Notes: generated by a model from the letters alone, not told the origin. Shown: positions 44,035 through 52,351, numbered from the stretch's first letter. The stretch is 64,000 nt of DNA from Hespellia sp. (GCA_028693555.1 JAQUVD010000006.1:1-64000); one strand, 5' to 3'. Made by a program: numbers and translations.

Positions 44035-46164
44035 ATGAAGAAAAAGATTCTAGTTGTAGACGATAACATGATCAATCGTAAACTATTATGCAAGATACTG
44101 CAAGAAAGCTATACGACGATCGAAGCCGAGAACGGCAGAGTGGCACTCGAATTGCTGGAACAGAAACGAGAGGAATTTTCTGTTATTTTACTAGATCTGA
44201 TCATGCCGGAGATGGATGGTTATGAGTTCCTGGAAGTCCAACAGAGGAACAAAGAATTATCGATGATTCCGGTAATCGTCATGACTGGTCAGGAGGATGA
44301 TGCAACAGAGATCAAAGCATTATCTCTTGGCGCAAGTGATTTCTTATCCAAGCCCTACAAACCGGAGATTATCAAACATCGCGTAGCGAATACAATCAAG
44401 CTACGTGAAAATGCAGCCATGATCAATCGGATCCAGAAGGATCAGCTAACTGGAATCTATAATAAAAACTATTTTTACGAGCGTTGTTCGGAACTCATCA
44501 AAGACAAACCTGCAAATGCATATGATATGATCTGCACGGATATTGAACGGTTCAAAGTCGTGAATGATTTATACGGTACAGAGAAGGGGGACGAGCTGCT
44601 CATTTTTGTGGCAAATGTGATTCAAAATCTCTGCTCACCGGAGGAGATATGCGGACGGATCGGCAGTGATTCCTTTGGCATTTTGACACCACATAAAGAA
44701 ACCTATCAGGATGCATACTTTACCGATATCATCGAGAAGGTGAATCATTTCGACATTAATATGCAGCTGACCCTTCGGTTTGGAATTAACAACGTAGAAG
44801 ATGTGCATCTCCCGGTCAATGTAATCTGTGACAGAGCCATGCTTGCGGCAGATCCGATCAAAGGAAAATATGATGTACATTTCTCATTTTACAATGATAC
44901 CATTCGCCAGCAGATGTTGACCGAGCAGATGATTACGGATAATATGCAGAAAGCGTTGGACGAGAAGCAGTTCACGATCTATTATCAGCCGAAATACGAT
45001 ATTACAACAGAAAGCATCGCGGGGGCGGAAGCGTTGGTAAGATGGATTCATCCGATCAATGGATTCATGTCACCGGGTGAATTCATTCCATTATTTGAAA
45101 AGAATGGTTTTATCACCCAGCTTGACATGTATGTTTGGGAGGAAGCCTGTGCGGAACTCGAAAAATGGCAGAAGGCAGGACATGAGATGGTCGTGATCTC
45201 AGTCAATGTATCCCGCATGGATATTTACAATCCGGATCTGCCGGATATTATTGCCCAGATTGTGAAGAAGCATCATCTGCAGCCGAAGAATCTGCATCTT
45301 GAGATTACAGAGACCTCCTACACAGAGAATCCACAGCAACTGATTAAGACGGTCAATGAACTAAAGCGCCGCGGCTTCCTGATTGAGATGGATGATTTTG
45401 GGACGGGCTATTCGTCTTTGAACATGTTAAGTGAACTTCCGATTGATATCCTTAAGCTGGATATGAAATTTGTACAGAACGAAGCAATGAACCCGGAAGG
45501 CAAGAATATTATGAGCTTCATTATCAGTCTTGCAAAATGGTTAGATCTTACGGTAGTGGCAGAGGGAATCGAGACGGCAGAGCAGGTTCGTATGCTCCGC
45601 AATATGGACTGTACTTATGTGCAGGGCTTCTATTATGCCAAACCAATGCCGAGTGATGAGTTTGAACAGCTCTTACTCACAACGCCGCTGACGGAGATGG
45701 TGGCGGCAGGAAGCAAAATCGTATCCATGACACCAAAGCCGAAAAGGAAGAACATCACAGGCAAGATCATGATGATCGTAGACGACATTGCATTGAATCG
45801 TACTATCCTCGCTGAGACATTTTTGGATTACTATTATATTGTGGAAGCAGAGGACGGGCAGCAGGCAATCGATTATATCGAACGGCATCCGGGAGAAGTG
45901 TCTCTGATCCTGCTGGATCTCATCATGCCAAGGATGGACGGCTTTCAGACGCTCGAATATCTTAAGAAAAATAGAGAAACTGCCAACATTCCAGTAGTCA
46001 TTACATCCATCGCGGGAGAGAAGAGCGAAGAGAGAGCACTCAAAATGGGGGCGGCAGATTTCATCTCCAAGCCATATACACCAAGTGTGTGCGTTAGACG
46101 CATCGAAAATGTCATGGCATCGGAGAAAATGAAAGGTTTAGAAAAGAATATCAGGGAAGTATAA
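44035..46164 (+). CDS. c-di-GMP phosphodiesterase: REC-GGDEF(degenerate)-EAL-REC
   Basis: The 709-aa protein has a receiver domain (1-~125, phospho-Asp in ILLDLIMPEMDG, Lys in SKPYKP), a GGDEF domain (~135-285) whose active-site motif reads GSDSF and so should not make c-di-GMP, an EAL domain (~300-555) with intact AEALVRW, ITETSY, DDFGTGYSS and VAEGIET motifs, and a second receiver (~580-700, ILLDLIMPRMDG, SKPYTP). It is predicted to hydrolyse c-di-GMP under two phosphorylation inputs. An extended -10 TATAAT (43994-43999) precedes it. No histidine kinase gene is adjacent. Confidence 0.9.
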   Translation: MKKKILVVDDNMINRKLLCKILQESYTTIEAENGRVALELLEQKREEFSVILLDLIMPEMDGYEFLEVQQRNKELSMIPVIVMTGQEDDATEIKALSLGASDFLSKPYKPEIIKHRVANTIKLRENAAMINRIQKDQLTGIYNKNYFYERCSELIKDKPANAYDMICTDIERFKVVNDLYGTEKGDELLIFVANVIQNLCSPEEICGRIGSDSFGILTPHKETYQDAYFTDIIEKVNHFDINMQLTLRFGINNVEDVHLPVNVICDRAMLAADPIKGKYDVHFSFYNDTIRQQMLTEQMITDNMQKALDEKQFTIYYQPKYDITTESIAGAEALVRWIHPINGFMSPGEFIPLFEKNGFITQLDMYVWEEACAELEKWQKAGHEMVVISVNVSRMDIYNPDLPDIIAQIVKKHHLQPKNLHLEITETSYTENPQQLIKTVNELKRRGFLIEMDDFGTGYSSLNMLSELPIDILKLDMKFVQNEAMNPEGKNIMSFIISLAKWLDLTVVAEGIETAEQVRMLRNMDCTYVQGFYYAKPMPSDEFEQLLLTTPLTEMVAAGSKIVSMTPKPKRKNITGKIMMIVDDIALNRTILAETFLDYYYIVEAEDGQQAIDYIERHPGEVSLILLDLIMPRMDGFQTLEYLKKNRETANIPVVITSIAGEKSEERALKMGAADFISKPYTPSVCVRRIENVMASEKMKGLEKNIREV

Positions 46165-46187
46165 GAAGACAAAGGAGAATTGGAGAA

Positions 46188-47171
46188 ATGATAAAAATTG
46201 GTATTTTAGGTTATGGGAACCTTGGAAAAGGCGTAGAATGCGCAGTGAAAGAAGCAGATGATATGGAGCTTACAGCGGTATTTACAAGAAGAGATCCGGA
46301 TGCGCTTACAATTCAGACACCGGGGGTGCCTGTTGTAAATACAGCAGAGGCAGCAGACTGGAAGGATAAAATCGATGTTATGATTCTCTGCGGAGGAAGC
46401 GCAACAGATCTTCCACAGCAGACACCGGAATATGCAAAATACTTCAACGTCATCGACAGCTTTGATACACATGCCAAGATTCCACAGCATTTTGCAGCGG
46501 TGGATGCAGCAGCAAAAGAGAGCGGACACACAGCAATCATCTCAGTTGGCTGGGACCCGGGCATGTTCTCTCTAAGCAGAGTCTATGCAAATGCAATCCT
46601 CCCGGATGGAAAAGACTACACATTCTGGGGAAAAGGTGTCAGTCAGGGGCATTCCGATGCAATCCGCCGTATCAAAGGTGTTAAGAATGCAAAACAGTAC
46701 ACCATTCCGGTAGAGTCGGCATTAGAAGCAGTGCGTTCTGGAGCAAATCCAGAGCTTACAACTAGAGACAAACATGAAAGAGAGTGTTTCGTTGTCTTAG
46801 AAGAGGGTGCAGACGCAGCATATGTCGAGAATGAGATTAAGACAATGCCAAATTACTTCTCCGACTACAACACAACGGTGCATTTTATCAGCGAAGAGGA
46901 ATTAGAGAAAAACCACAGCGAAATGGCACATGGCGGATTCGTAATCCGTTCCGGTAAGACCGGAATGAACAAAGAACATAACCATATCATCGAATACAGC
47001 CTGAAGCTAGATTCAAATCCAGAGTTCACAACGAGTGTCTTAGTTGCCTACGCAAGAGCGGCAAAGCGTCTCGCGGATGAGGGCGTGACCGGATGTAAGA
47101 CAGTTCTTGACATTGCGCCGGCGTATCTGTGTAAGCAGAGCGGGGAAGAATTAAGAAAGCAGTTACTGTAA
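46188..47171 (+). CDS. ddh: meso-diaminopimelate dehydrogenase
   Basis: Ddh converts tetrahydrodipicolinate to meso-diaminopimelate in one NADPH-dependent step for lysine and peptidoglycan. The 327-aa protein begins KIGILGYGNLGKGVE (Rossmann), has VFTRRDPD, ILCGGSATDLPQQ, SVGWDPGMFSLSR and KGVSQGHSDAIR with the substrate-binding region, all typical of Ddh. GGAG precedes the ATG. It is 24 bp downstream of the EAL gene. Confidence 0.95.
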   Translation: MIKIGILGYGNLGKGVECAVKEADDMELTAVFTRRDPDALTIQTPGVPVVNTAEAADWKDKIDVMILCGGSATDLPQQTPEYAKYFNVIDSFDTHAKIPQHFAAVDAAAKESGHTAIISVGWDPGMFSLSRVYANAILPDGKDYTFWGKGVSQGHSDAIRRIKGVKNAKQYTIPVESALEAVRSGANPELTTRDKHERECFVVLEEGADAAYVENEIKTMPNYFSDYNTTVHFISEEELEKNHSEMAHGGFVIRSGKTGMNKEHNHIIEYSLKLDSNPEFTTSVLVAYARAAKRLADEGVTGCKTVLDIAPAYLCKQSGEELRKQLL

Positions 47172-47230
47172 GAGCTTTCTTGCTTTTACTACAATTTTTG
47201 TTGGAAATCCGGCAATAAATGGAAAATGTA

Positions 47231-47259
47231 TTGAAAACAAAAATAATAAATGCTATAAT
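47231..47259 (+). promoter_or_regulatory. Promoter of the PilZ-TasA-like operon
   Basis: TTGAAA (47231-47236), 17-bp spacer, TATAAT (47254-47259) with a TG at 47251-47252 (TGC before the box). Confidence 0.75.
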
Positions 47260-47305
47260 TTTTATTAATAATAGGATAATACTACAAAAAAAGAGGGACA
47301 TGTAT

Positions 47306-47989
47306 ATGGCAGGAGCATTAGAAATTAGAACTGGCACGCGACTACAGACTGCTTTTGATACGGTAGTAGGAGTTACACCACAGTTTGATATGTTATGTAC
47401 TTTTGCCAGAAGTCTGGATGAATCCGCGTTTCTGGTTTCTGTGCCTATGAAAGACGGGCAGCCGCTTCCGATTGACGATACAAAGAAGATGCTGTTTGCT
47501 TATGGGTCGGGCGAAGAGAAAGTGATCATGGCTGGTTATGCCGATGATTTGGTAACAGAAGGGATTCGAAGATATTGGAAAATCCGCCGGGTGACAGAAC
47601 AGCGACAATTTCTGGAACGTGTGAATGAACGTTACAAGATCACACTCCGGTTGGAATATACGCAGGCAACCTGGATGCCGGATGAAGATGGTGTCATAAT
47701 GAAGGAAGAAGCGATGACACTGGATATCTCGGCAGGTGGTATGGCTATTTATCTGAACCGAAAGCTTGAAGTGGGGGAGGCATGTGAGTTAACGCTGCCG
47801 AGACTTGGAACAGCAGAAGAAGGTCGTAAGCTGGAAGGCTTAGTTGGAATTGTATGCTGGCTGCGAGAGGCTCCGAGAGGGAGTCTTTTCCGTAACATCT
47901 GCGGTCTACAGTTCCGCTTCAGTGACGAAGCGGACCGAACTCGTTTTGTGGAGTATCTCGGTTACATGAAGAAAAAATATAAGCTATGA
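47306..47989 (+). CDS. PilZ-domain c-di-GMP receptor (YcgR-like)
   Basis: The 227-aa protein has an N-terminal YcgR-like domain (~1-95) and a PilZ domain (~100-225) with both c-di-GMP contact motifs: R-V-N-E-R (RxxxR, ~103-107) and DISAGG (D-x-S-x-x-G, ~140-145). The start at ATG 47306 is 8 bp from AAGAGGG; ATGs at 47219 and 47300 are less well placed, the first being upstream of the promoter -10. The stop overlaps the next start by ATGA, so it is translationally coupled to a TasA-like membrane protein. Confidence 0.88.
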   Translation: MAGALEIRTGTRLQTAFDTVVGVTPQFDMLCTFARSLDESAFLVSVPMKDGQPLPIDDTKKMLFAYGSGEEKVIMAGYADDLVTEGIRRYWKIRRVTEQRQFLERVNERYKITLRLEYTQATWMPDEDGVIMKEEAMTLDISAGGMAIYLNRKLEVGEACELTLPRLGTAEEGRKLEGLVGIVCWLREAPRGSLFRNICGLQFRFSDEADRTRFVEYLGYMKKKYKL

Positions 47990-48969
47990 AAAAAGAAAAA
48001 AGAGACAAACAAGACAAAAAGAAGCGTTTTCGGTTTGGAAAGAAGAACGCAGATCAGATTGTACGAATCGAAGAGCTGGAGAAGATGTTGGCAGAAGATT
48101 CAGATGAGGTAGATACGGACGCGATTGTGAGTATGTACATGCCTCATCGTAAAACAAGAAATTTTGCTTCTGCATTACTCCGTTTAGACAAGATGTATTT
48201 GTGGCTGTTGGGCATGATTCTTGTAATTGCAATCTTATTTATCACAGCGTTTATGCAGGAGAAGATGGGTAATTTTACCATCAATCTGAATCGTCTGGAG
48301 TTGTTCCGAAAAGGTGTGAGTATTGCTTCTGATGGTCAGTTCAGTGACGCGACTGCCAGATTAAAAGCAAATTCAGTACAGGATGCAACCAATATATCCG
48401 TAGAGGATCTGCCAACAGATTTGAATGAGATTGACGGAGAGCATAATGGCAAGAATTACATGGCTTATACATATTATATTCGAAATGCCGGAAAAGAAGA
48501 TCTGGGCTATAAGGCTAACATTACGCTAGATTCTTATGCGAAGGGCGCAGAGGATGCGATCAGAGTAGCTGTATGGAGAAATGGCAAGCGAACTATCTAT
48601 GCAGAACCTGCAGCAGACGGTGGAACAGAAGAGGGCTGTGAGAATTTTGTGTCTCACGATGTTGTGTGCGAGTTTGAGGAAGATGATTTTCAGGTTGGAT
48701 ACGTGAATAAGTACACAATCGTAATATGGTTAGAAGGGGACGATCCACAGTGCGTTGATTCCATTGTAGGAGGGTCCGTGCAGTTCTCGATGAACATCGA
48801 TGCAGATTATGAGGATGAGACAAATCTTCTGGTCAAATTCATAGAAGATATTAAAGATACTTTATTTGGAGATAAACCAATCAGTGCAGCCGGTAATGAT
48901 GCGCCGAATTACACCAATGATCAAGACATTACATGGAAGAACCGAGGCAATCAGGATTCGGAGAATTAA
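47986..48969 (+). CDS. Membrane-anchored TasA/camelysin-like protein
   Basis: The 327-aa protein has a charged cytoplasmic N-terminus (1-69, Lys-rich), one membrane segment (~70-89) and an extracytoplasmic beta domain with the TasA/CalY-type features YTYYIRNAGKEDLGYKANI and IVIWLEGDDPQCVD (~235-250). It lacks the short SipW-type signal of the gene at 49300 and has a ~70-residue cytoplasmic part, which could contact the coupled PilZ protein. I infer that it is the base or assembly factor of a TasA-like fibre; direct evidence is absent. Confidence 0.7.
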   Translation: MKKEKRDKQDKKKRFRFGKKNADQIVRIEELEKMLAEDSDEVDTDAIVSMYMPHRKTRNFASALLRLDKMYLWLLGMILVIAILFITAFMQEKMGNFTINLNRLELFRKGVSIASDGQFSDATARLKANSVQDATNISVEDLPTDLNEIDGEHNGKNYMAYTYYIRNAGKEDLGYKANITLDSYAKGAEDAIRVAVWRNGKRTIYAEPAADGGTEEGCENFVSHDVVCEFEEDDFQVGYVNKYTIVIWLEGDDPQCVDSIVGGSVQFSMNIDADYEDETNLLVKFIEDIKDTLFGDKPISAAGNDAPNYTNDQDITWKNRGNQDSEN

Positions 48970-49040
48970 TTTACGATATAAACGGTGCCACAACCACCGC
49001 TTATATATAAATCAGTTATGAAGTGAATAGGTCAATCAGA

Positions 49041-49190
49041 ATGATAAACCGATGGCTACCTTGTTATGAGATAATATCCTCACCGGAAATGGTGGAGGAG
49101 TACTCTTTCGACCGGGCCCGGTGGGAGTATGATCTGATTACAGGAGTAGATTCAGAATACATTCTGAGTGAATCGAAAGCGGAGAACTGA
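49041..49190 (+). CDS. Possible small protein, 49 aa
   Basis: In the 330-bp gap between two TasA-like genes an ATG opens a 49-codon frame (begins MINRWLPCYEIISSPEMVEE, ends SESKAEN). Composition is acidic and without a membrane segment. The ribosome binding site is weak (AGG at 49029-49031). No homology is recognised. The remainder of the 48970-49299 gap holds a small GGGCCCGGTGG-type stem at ~49110-49125 and the GAGGAGG site of the next gene; I see no c-di-GMP riboswitch. Confidence 0.35.
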   Translation: MINRWLPCYEIISSPEMVEEYSFDRARWEYDLITGVDSEYILSESKAEN

Positions 49191-49299
49191 TGGACACACA
49201 ACAGTGGAGGGTAAGCCAGTATCTTTCATTGAAAAGGTAAAAGAACAGGGAATATACATTTTCTGTTCAACTGGAAAATACTCATGAGGAGGAAAACAA

Positions 49300-50151
49300 A
49301 TGAATAATACAAATGAAACAAAAGCTCTAAAGAAACAATTGATGGCAGCCATTGCCATGGTAATGGTAGCAGCAGTTGCATTGACTAGTGCGACTTATGC
49401 ATGGTTTGTGAACAATAGCAAGGTTACTGCAACAGGCGGTGATTACAAAGCTGAAACGGCTGACTATCTGCTTATTAGCAAAACAGGTGCAGTGAACACA
49501 TTTGGTACCACAATTGCATTAGGCGAGGCATTGACAAATATGAAATGTGTTTCTACTGCTGATGCCACATTCGGAAAATTCTATCAGGTAGACCAGGCTG
49601 ACACTGGTGCATGGGCTAACAATAATGCTCAAAAGTTCAAGGCTGCAACAGAAGGAACAGAATACTTTACATCCGACTTTTGGCTAAAATCTACTGTTGC
49701 TTCTCAGCAGGTTTATATGGATATCACGGACATTGCTGAAACTGTAGCAGAGGGGAAGATGCCAATTAAAGAATCTGTCTACGTTGGTTTTGGTAAGGTT
49801 TCTGAAGACGCTGTCAATATGGTAAAGATTTATCAGATTGATAATGGAAAATCTCAGACTGTATACAATACTGGTAGCGATTTTACAGCCGAAACTGGCG
49901 TTTATAGTACAAAGGGGATTACTAGTATTGATAGTTCCACTAAAGCAGCAACTGCAGGTGATTTGACGGTTGCTAATGGCACTACATTTGGTCTGACAAA
50001 TCAGGTATTTGATACTATGAGTTCAACCGCTGAAACAGCTACTCAGTATCGAGTATTTGTTTGGATTGAGGGAACTGATGCACAGGCATACAACCCGGCA
50101 GCAAGTGAGCAGGTTACCTTCAACTTGGCATTCAAGACTATTACAGAGTAA
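49300..50151 (+). CDS. TasA-like surface fibre protein with SipW-type signal (currently expressed form)
   Basis: The 283-aa protein has a hydrophobic signal (~13-30) ending TSATYAWFVNN (29-39), the pattern of SipW-processed TasA/CalY proteins (ATxAYFxD-like). The mature part has FWLKSTVASQQVYMDI and, near the end, YRVFVWIEGTDAQAYN, the family strand seen also in its neighbours. GAGGAGG precedes the ATG. The bases coding AWFVNN (49401-49417) are half of an inverted repeat with 50929-50941, so the promoter and signal may be shared with the reverse-strand gene by inversion. Confidence 0.78.
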   Translation: MNNTNETKALKKQLMAAIAMVMVAAVALTSATYAWFVNNSKVTATGGDYKAETADYLLISKTGAVNTFGTTIALGEALTNMKCVSTADATFGKFYQVDQADTGAWANNNAQKFKAATEGTEYFTSDFWLKSTVASQQVYMDITDIAETVAEGKMPIKESVYVGFGKVSEDAVNMVKIYQIDNGKSQTVYNTGSDFTAETGVYSTKGITSIDSSTKAATAGDLTVANGTTFGLTNQVFDTMSSTAETATQYRVFVWIEGTDAQAYNPAASEQVTFNLAFKTITE

Positions 50152-50251
50152 TTAACGTGAGAGAATGCATTTTGGGCTGCTAATCCCTAAATAGTTAAGG
50201 ACACAAGAAAAATTCATTCGTCCACTTGCTATAAATACCTAAACATAGCCC

Positions 50252-50286
50252 CCCCCCATCGAGTAGTTGTGGACTTTGATGGGGGG
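50252..50286 (+). terminator. Terminator of the TasA-like gene (plus)
   Basis: Stem CCCCCCATC (50252-50260) with GATGGGGGG (50278-50286), 17-nt loop, then TTTACTTTTG. The C run totals nine (50249-50257). The loop contains GAGTAGTTGTGGACT, found also in the opposite terminator. Confidence 0.85.
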
Positions 50287-50311
50287 TTTACTTTTGTATT
50301 GCAAAAAAATC

Positions 50312-50344
50312 CTCCCGCATGAGTCCACAACTACTCAACGGGAG
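50312..50344 (-). terminator. Terminator of the reverse TasA-like cassette (minus)
   Basis: Stem CTCCCG/CGGGAG (50312-50317, 50339-50344). Read on the minus strand it is followed by seven T (50303-50309). Its loop read on the same strand is again GAGTAGTTGTGGACT (50322-50336). Confidence 0.8.
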
Positions 50345-50410
50345 AAATTTTTGTTATTTAGTTATGTTGAGACAAAAGCACAGAAGAGCTGTCCATCTAT
50401 CTGCGAAAAG

Positions 50411-50944
50411 TTACTGTGCTGCACAGAAACCAAGGTCCATAACCAATTTGTTAGAGGCACCAGTAATAGAAGTCAGATTTGTACCAATGGTATCGTAGTC
50501 GCATCCTTCCATCCAAACATATGCGGTTACTGTACATACTTCATTTGCTTTAGTAAAGTCGTATAAATCATCACCTTTCAAAGTAGCAAGTGCAGTAGCA
50601 GATGCGCCAGTTACACCAGTAATTTGTTGAACTTTGCTGGATGACAAGTTATCAGCAGCAATTGCATCAACTGCTGTTGCACCTGTAACCTCATTTACAT
50701 TATTGTGATCTCCATTAATCAACCATGCATTACTTGTGACAAACGTCATAGGTGTGGTTTGGTTCTTGCCAGTGGTAGATACAGGCTTCATAGCCTCGTT
50801 TGTTGCGTTATCAGATGCAAATGAATGGGTTGTAGTCCAGCCTGACGTATCACCAACTGTATCTTTTGAAATGTAAAGTGCATATGCTGTAGATGCATTC
50901 AAAGTTGCAGTTTCAGCAGTAACTTTAGTATTGTTCACAAACAT
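50411..50944 (-). CDS. Leaderless (silent) TasA-like mature region
   Basis: The 177-codon frame begins MFVNNTKVTAETATLNAS, which aligns with residues 36-53 of the plus-strand protein (FVNNSKVTATGG), and carries YVWMEGCDYDT near its end, the family strand. It has no signal peptide, no ribosome binding site and no promoter on its 5-prime side, where the plus strand instead holds the tail of another TasA-like gene. As it stands it should be silent. After inversion of 49405-50941 it would encode a full ~211-aa protein with the fixed leader. Confidence 0.7.
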   Translation of the reverse strand: MFVNNTKVTAETATLNASTAYALYISKDTVGDTSGWTTTHSFASDNATNEAMKPVSTTGKNQTTPMTFVTSNAWLINGDHNNVNEVTGATAVDAIAADNLSSSKVQQITGVTGASATALATLKGDDLYDFTKANEVCTVTAYVWMEGCDYDTIGTNLTSITGASNKLVMDLGFCAAQ

Positions 50945-51070
50945 GGGGTTGTGGTAAGTTTGTTTGTATGGCTTGAAGGGACTGATTCAGATTGTTTAAG
51001 CAATAATTTTTTAACTGATGATGATTATTGGAATGTATCGGTGAATTTTGCTGGTGTGACTGTAAAATAG
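50942..51070 (+). pseudogene. C-terminal remnant of a third TasA-like gene
   Basis: Read from 50945 the plus strand gives GVVVSLFVWLEGTDSDCLSN and continues to NVSVNFAGVTVK and a stop at 51068-51070. This matches the C-terminal strand pattern of the neighbours (VFVWIEGTD, AYVWMEGCD), but the upstream two-thirds of the gene is missing because the inverted cassette ends right at its edge. It marks the right boundary of a rearrangement. Confidence 0.65.
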
Positions 51071-51143
51071 AAAAAATGTAGGATAAAAGAATAGGATGAA
51101 ATAAAAAGCTGCCACATCGTTCCCATTGTGTGGCAGCTTTTTT
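51068..51143 (+). repeat. Direct repeat A with terminator, before the Rpn gene
   Basis: About 75 bp (stop codon, GGATAAAAGAATAGGATGAAAT, then hairpin AAAAAGCTGCCACA / TGTGGCAGCTTTTTT at 51103-51143) recurs after the Rpn gene at 52194-52266. Two copies differ by a few bases and a short gap in the hairpin loop (cgttcccat against cgttcaa). The hairpin with its T-run is a good intrinsic terminator. The remaining bases to 51281 hold only an AT-rich leader with AAAGGAAAC before the start. Confidence 0.85.
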
Positions 51144-51281
51144 GGAACTGTAAGTCTTGTTTCGTTAGTTTAAATATGGTATATTAAATTCATTCAAAAT
51201 ATTCTTTTATCCGGTCGAATCGACCAAAAGTCCACTCATTACAAATCAATTCTAAAATCACATCTGAAAGGAAACAAATCT

Positions 51282-52196
51282 ATGGAAAATCAAATTTATC
51301 AAATCTACGATCGTATCTTTAAACGTATTTTCACATTATCGAATCTTGCTATTATCAACTTGATTAATGCACTATTTGGAGCCAATCACTCGCCGGACAG
51401 TAAAATCACATATTTGAACAAGGAGTTTGTGGGAAGAAATCTAGACAAACGATTTGCAGATATTCTGATCGAAATCAATGGAATCGCATATCATCTCGAA
51501 GCCCAGATGACAAAGGCAAAGAACATCGTTGTTCGAGTCTTTGAATATAGTTTTCTTTACGCAATGGAAAACAGTGAAGAGAATGAAGTTCTGAAATTCC
51601 CGGAGCCGATTGTAATCTATCTCGATACTGCGACTGATATTCCAAAAACGAGCACATTAATTCTGAATTTTGGTACACAAGGCAGCTTTGAATACAAGGT
51701 AAAAAACTTTGTGTATCAGGAACACGAAGTACGGGAACTGAATCAGAAAAAGATGGTCATTCTAATTCCTTTTCAACTATTGAAACTCAGAAAGCTGGTA
51801 AAAAAGAAACCAACGGAAGAAACGTGGGAAAGATTGCAGAAGTTAATCCTCAATGATATAATAGGAAGCATCAAAGCAAACTTGGAAGTTGGGAATATCA
51901 CGGTGGATGATGCGACAGAATTAAAAGAATTAACACTGGAACTCTATGAGCATCTCTATCAGCATTATGAGGAGTTGGGAGGTTATCAGGAAATGAAAGA
52001 ATTACTCGAGGGAGCAATGGAATTACCACTTGACAAATATCGGATTCAGATTGATGAATTAAAAAGGGAAGTAGAAACCATAAAAGCCGACAAAGCGAAA
52101 GTAGAAGCGGATAAAGCGAAAGCAGAAGCAGACAAGGCCGAGGCAGATGAAGAAATTCAAATGCTAAAAAAGAAGTTAGCCGATTTACAGAAATAG
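51282..52196 (+). CDS. Rpn/PD-(D/E)XK-type protein with C-terminal coiled coil
   Basis: The 304-aa protein has the Rpn-like N-terminus (DRIFKRIFTLSNLAIINLIN, FADILIEI with the catalytic-type Asp, then YHLEAQM as the E-x-Q part) and a helical middle. Residues ~255-304 form a charged coiled coil built of K-A-D/E repeats (KADKAKVEADKAKAEAD). It is a different branch from the 631/1844 genes, but shares the plan of nuclease core plus repetitive charged tail. It lies between two copies of a 75-bp direct repeat. Confidence 0.75.
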   Translation: MENQIYQIYDRIFKRIFTLSNLAIINLINALFGANHSPDSKITYLNKEFVGRNLDKRFADILIEINGIAYHLEAQMTKAKNIVVRVFEYSFLYAMENSEENEVLKFPEPIVIYLDTATDIPKTSTLILNFGTQGSFEYKVKNFVYQEHEVRELNQKKMVILIPFQLLKLRKLVKKKPTEETWERLQKLILNDIIGSIKANLEVGNITVDDATELKELTLELYEHLYQHYEELGGYQEMKELLEGAMELPLDKYRIQIDELKREVETIKADKAKVEADKAKAEADKAEADEEIQMLKKKLADLQK

Positions 52197-52266
52197 AAAA
52201 TGAAGGATAAAAGAATAGGATGAAATGAAAAGCTGCCACATCGTTCAATTGTGTGGCAGCTTTTTC
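52194..52266 (+). repeat. Direct repeat B with terminator, after the Rpn gene
   Basis: Second copy of the 51068-51143 repeat. Stem AAAAGCTGCCACA (52228-52240) and TGTGGCAGCTTTT (52252-52264), then TTCG. It terminates the Rpn gene. Confidence 0.85.
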
Positions 52267-52351
52267 GTTTAAAGGATTTAGGAAACGAGAACTAGAAACT
52301 CCCGTGTCATAACGAACTCCTTTTCACATGTGTTTTTGGACATTTTATTGT

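Larger units (their letters stand above)
49405..50941. other. Candidate invertible segment (two TasA-like mature regions, head to head across inverted repeats)
   Basis: TTTGTGAACAATA at 49405-49417 is repeated in inverted orientation at 50929-50941, and the match continues inwards imperfectly (…AA.GTTACTGC, about 29 bp in total). Between them lie the mature part of the 49300 gene (plus strand) and a leaderless TasA-like frame (minus strand), with one terminator for each in the middle. Inverting the segment would fuse the 35-residue signal region to the other mature protein in frame. No recombinase gene is in the window. Confidence 0.5.

Noticed and set aside
48970-49299. c-di-GMP riboswitch before the TasA-like gene
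   Set aside because: Looked for class I and II conserved blocks given the context; none was recognisable.
50267-50566. Plus-strand frame of 99 codons across the terminators
   Set aside because: It starts inside the terminator hairpin and covers the reverse TasA-like cassette; no ribosome binding site.
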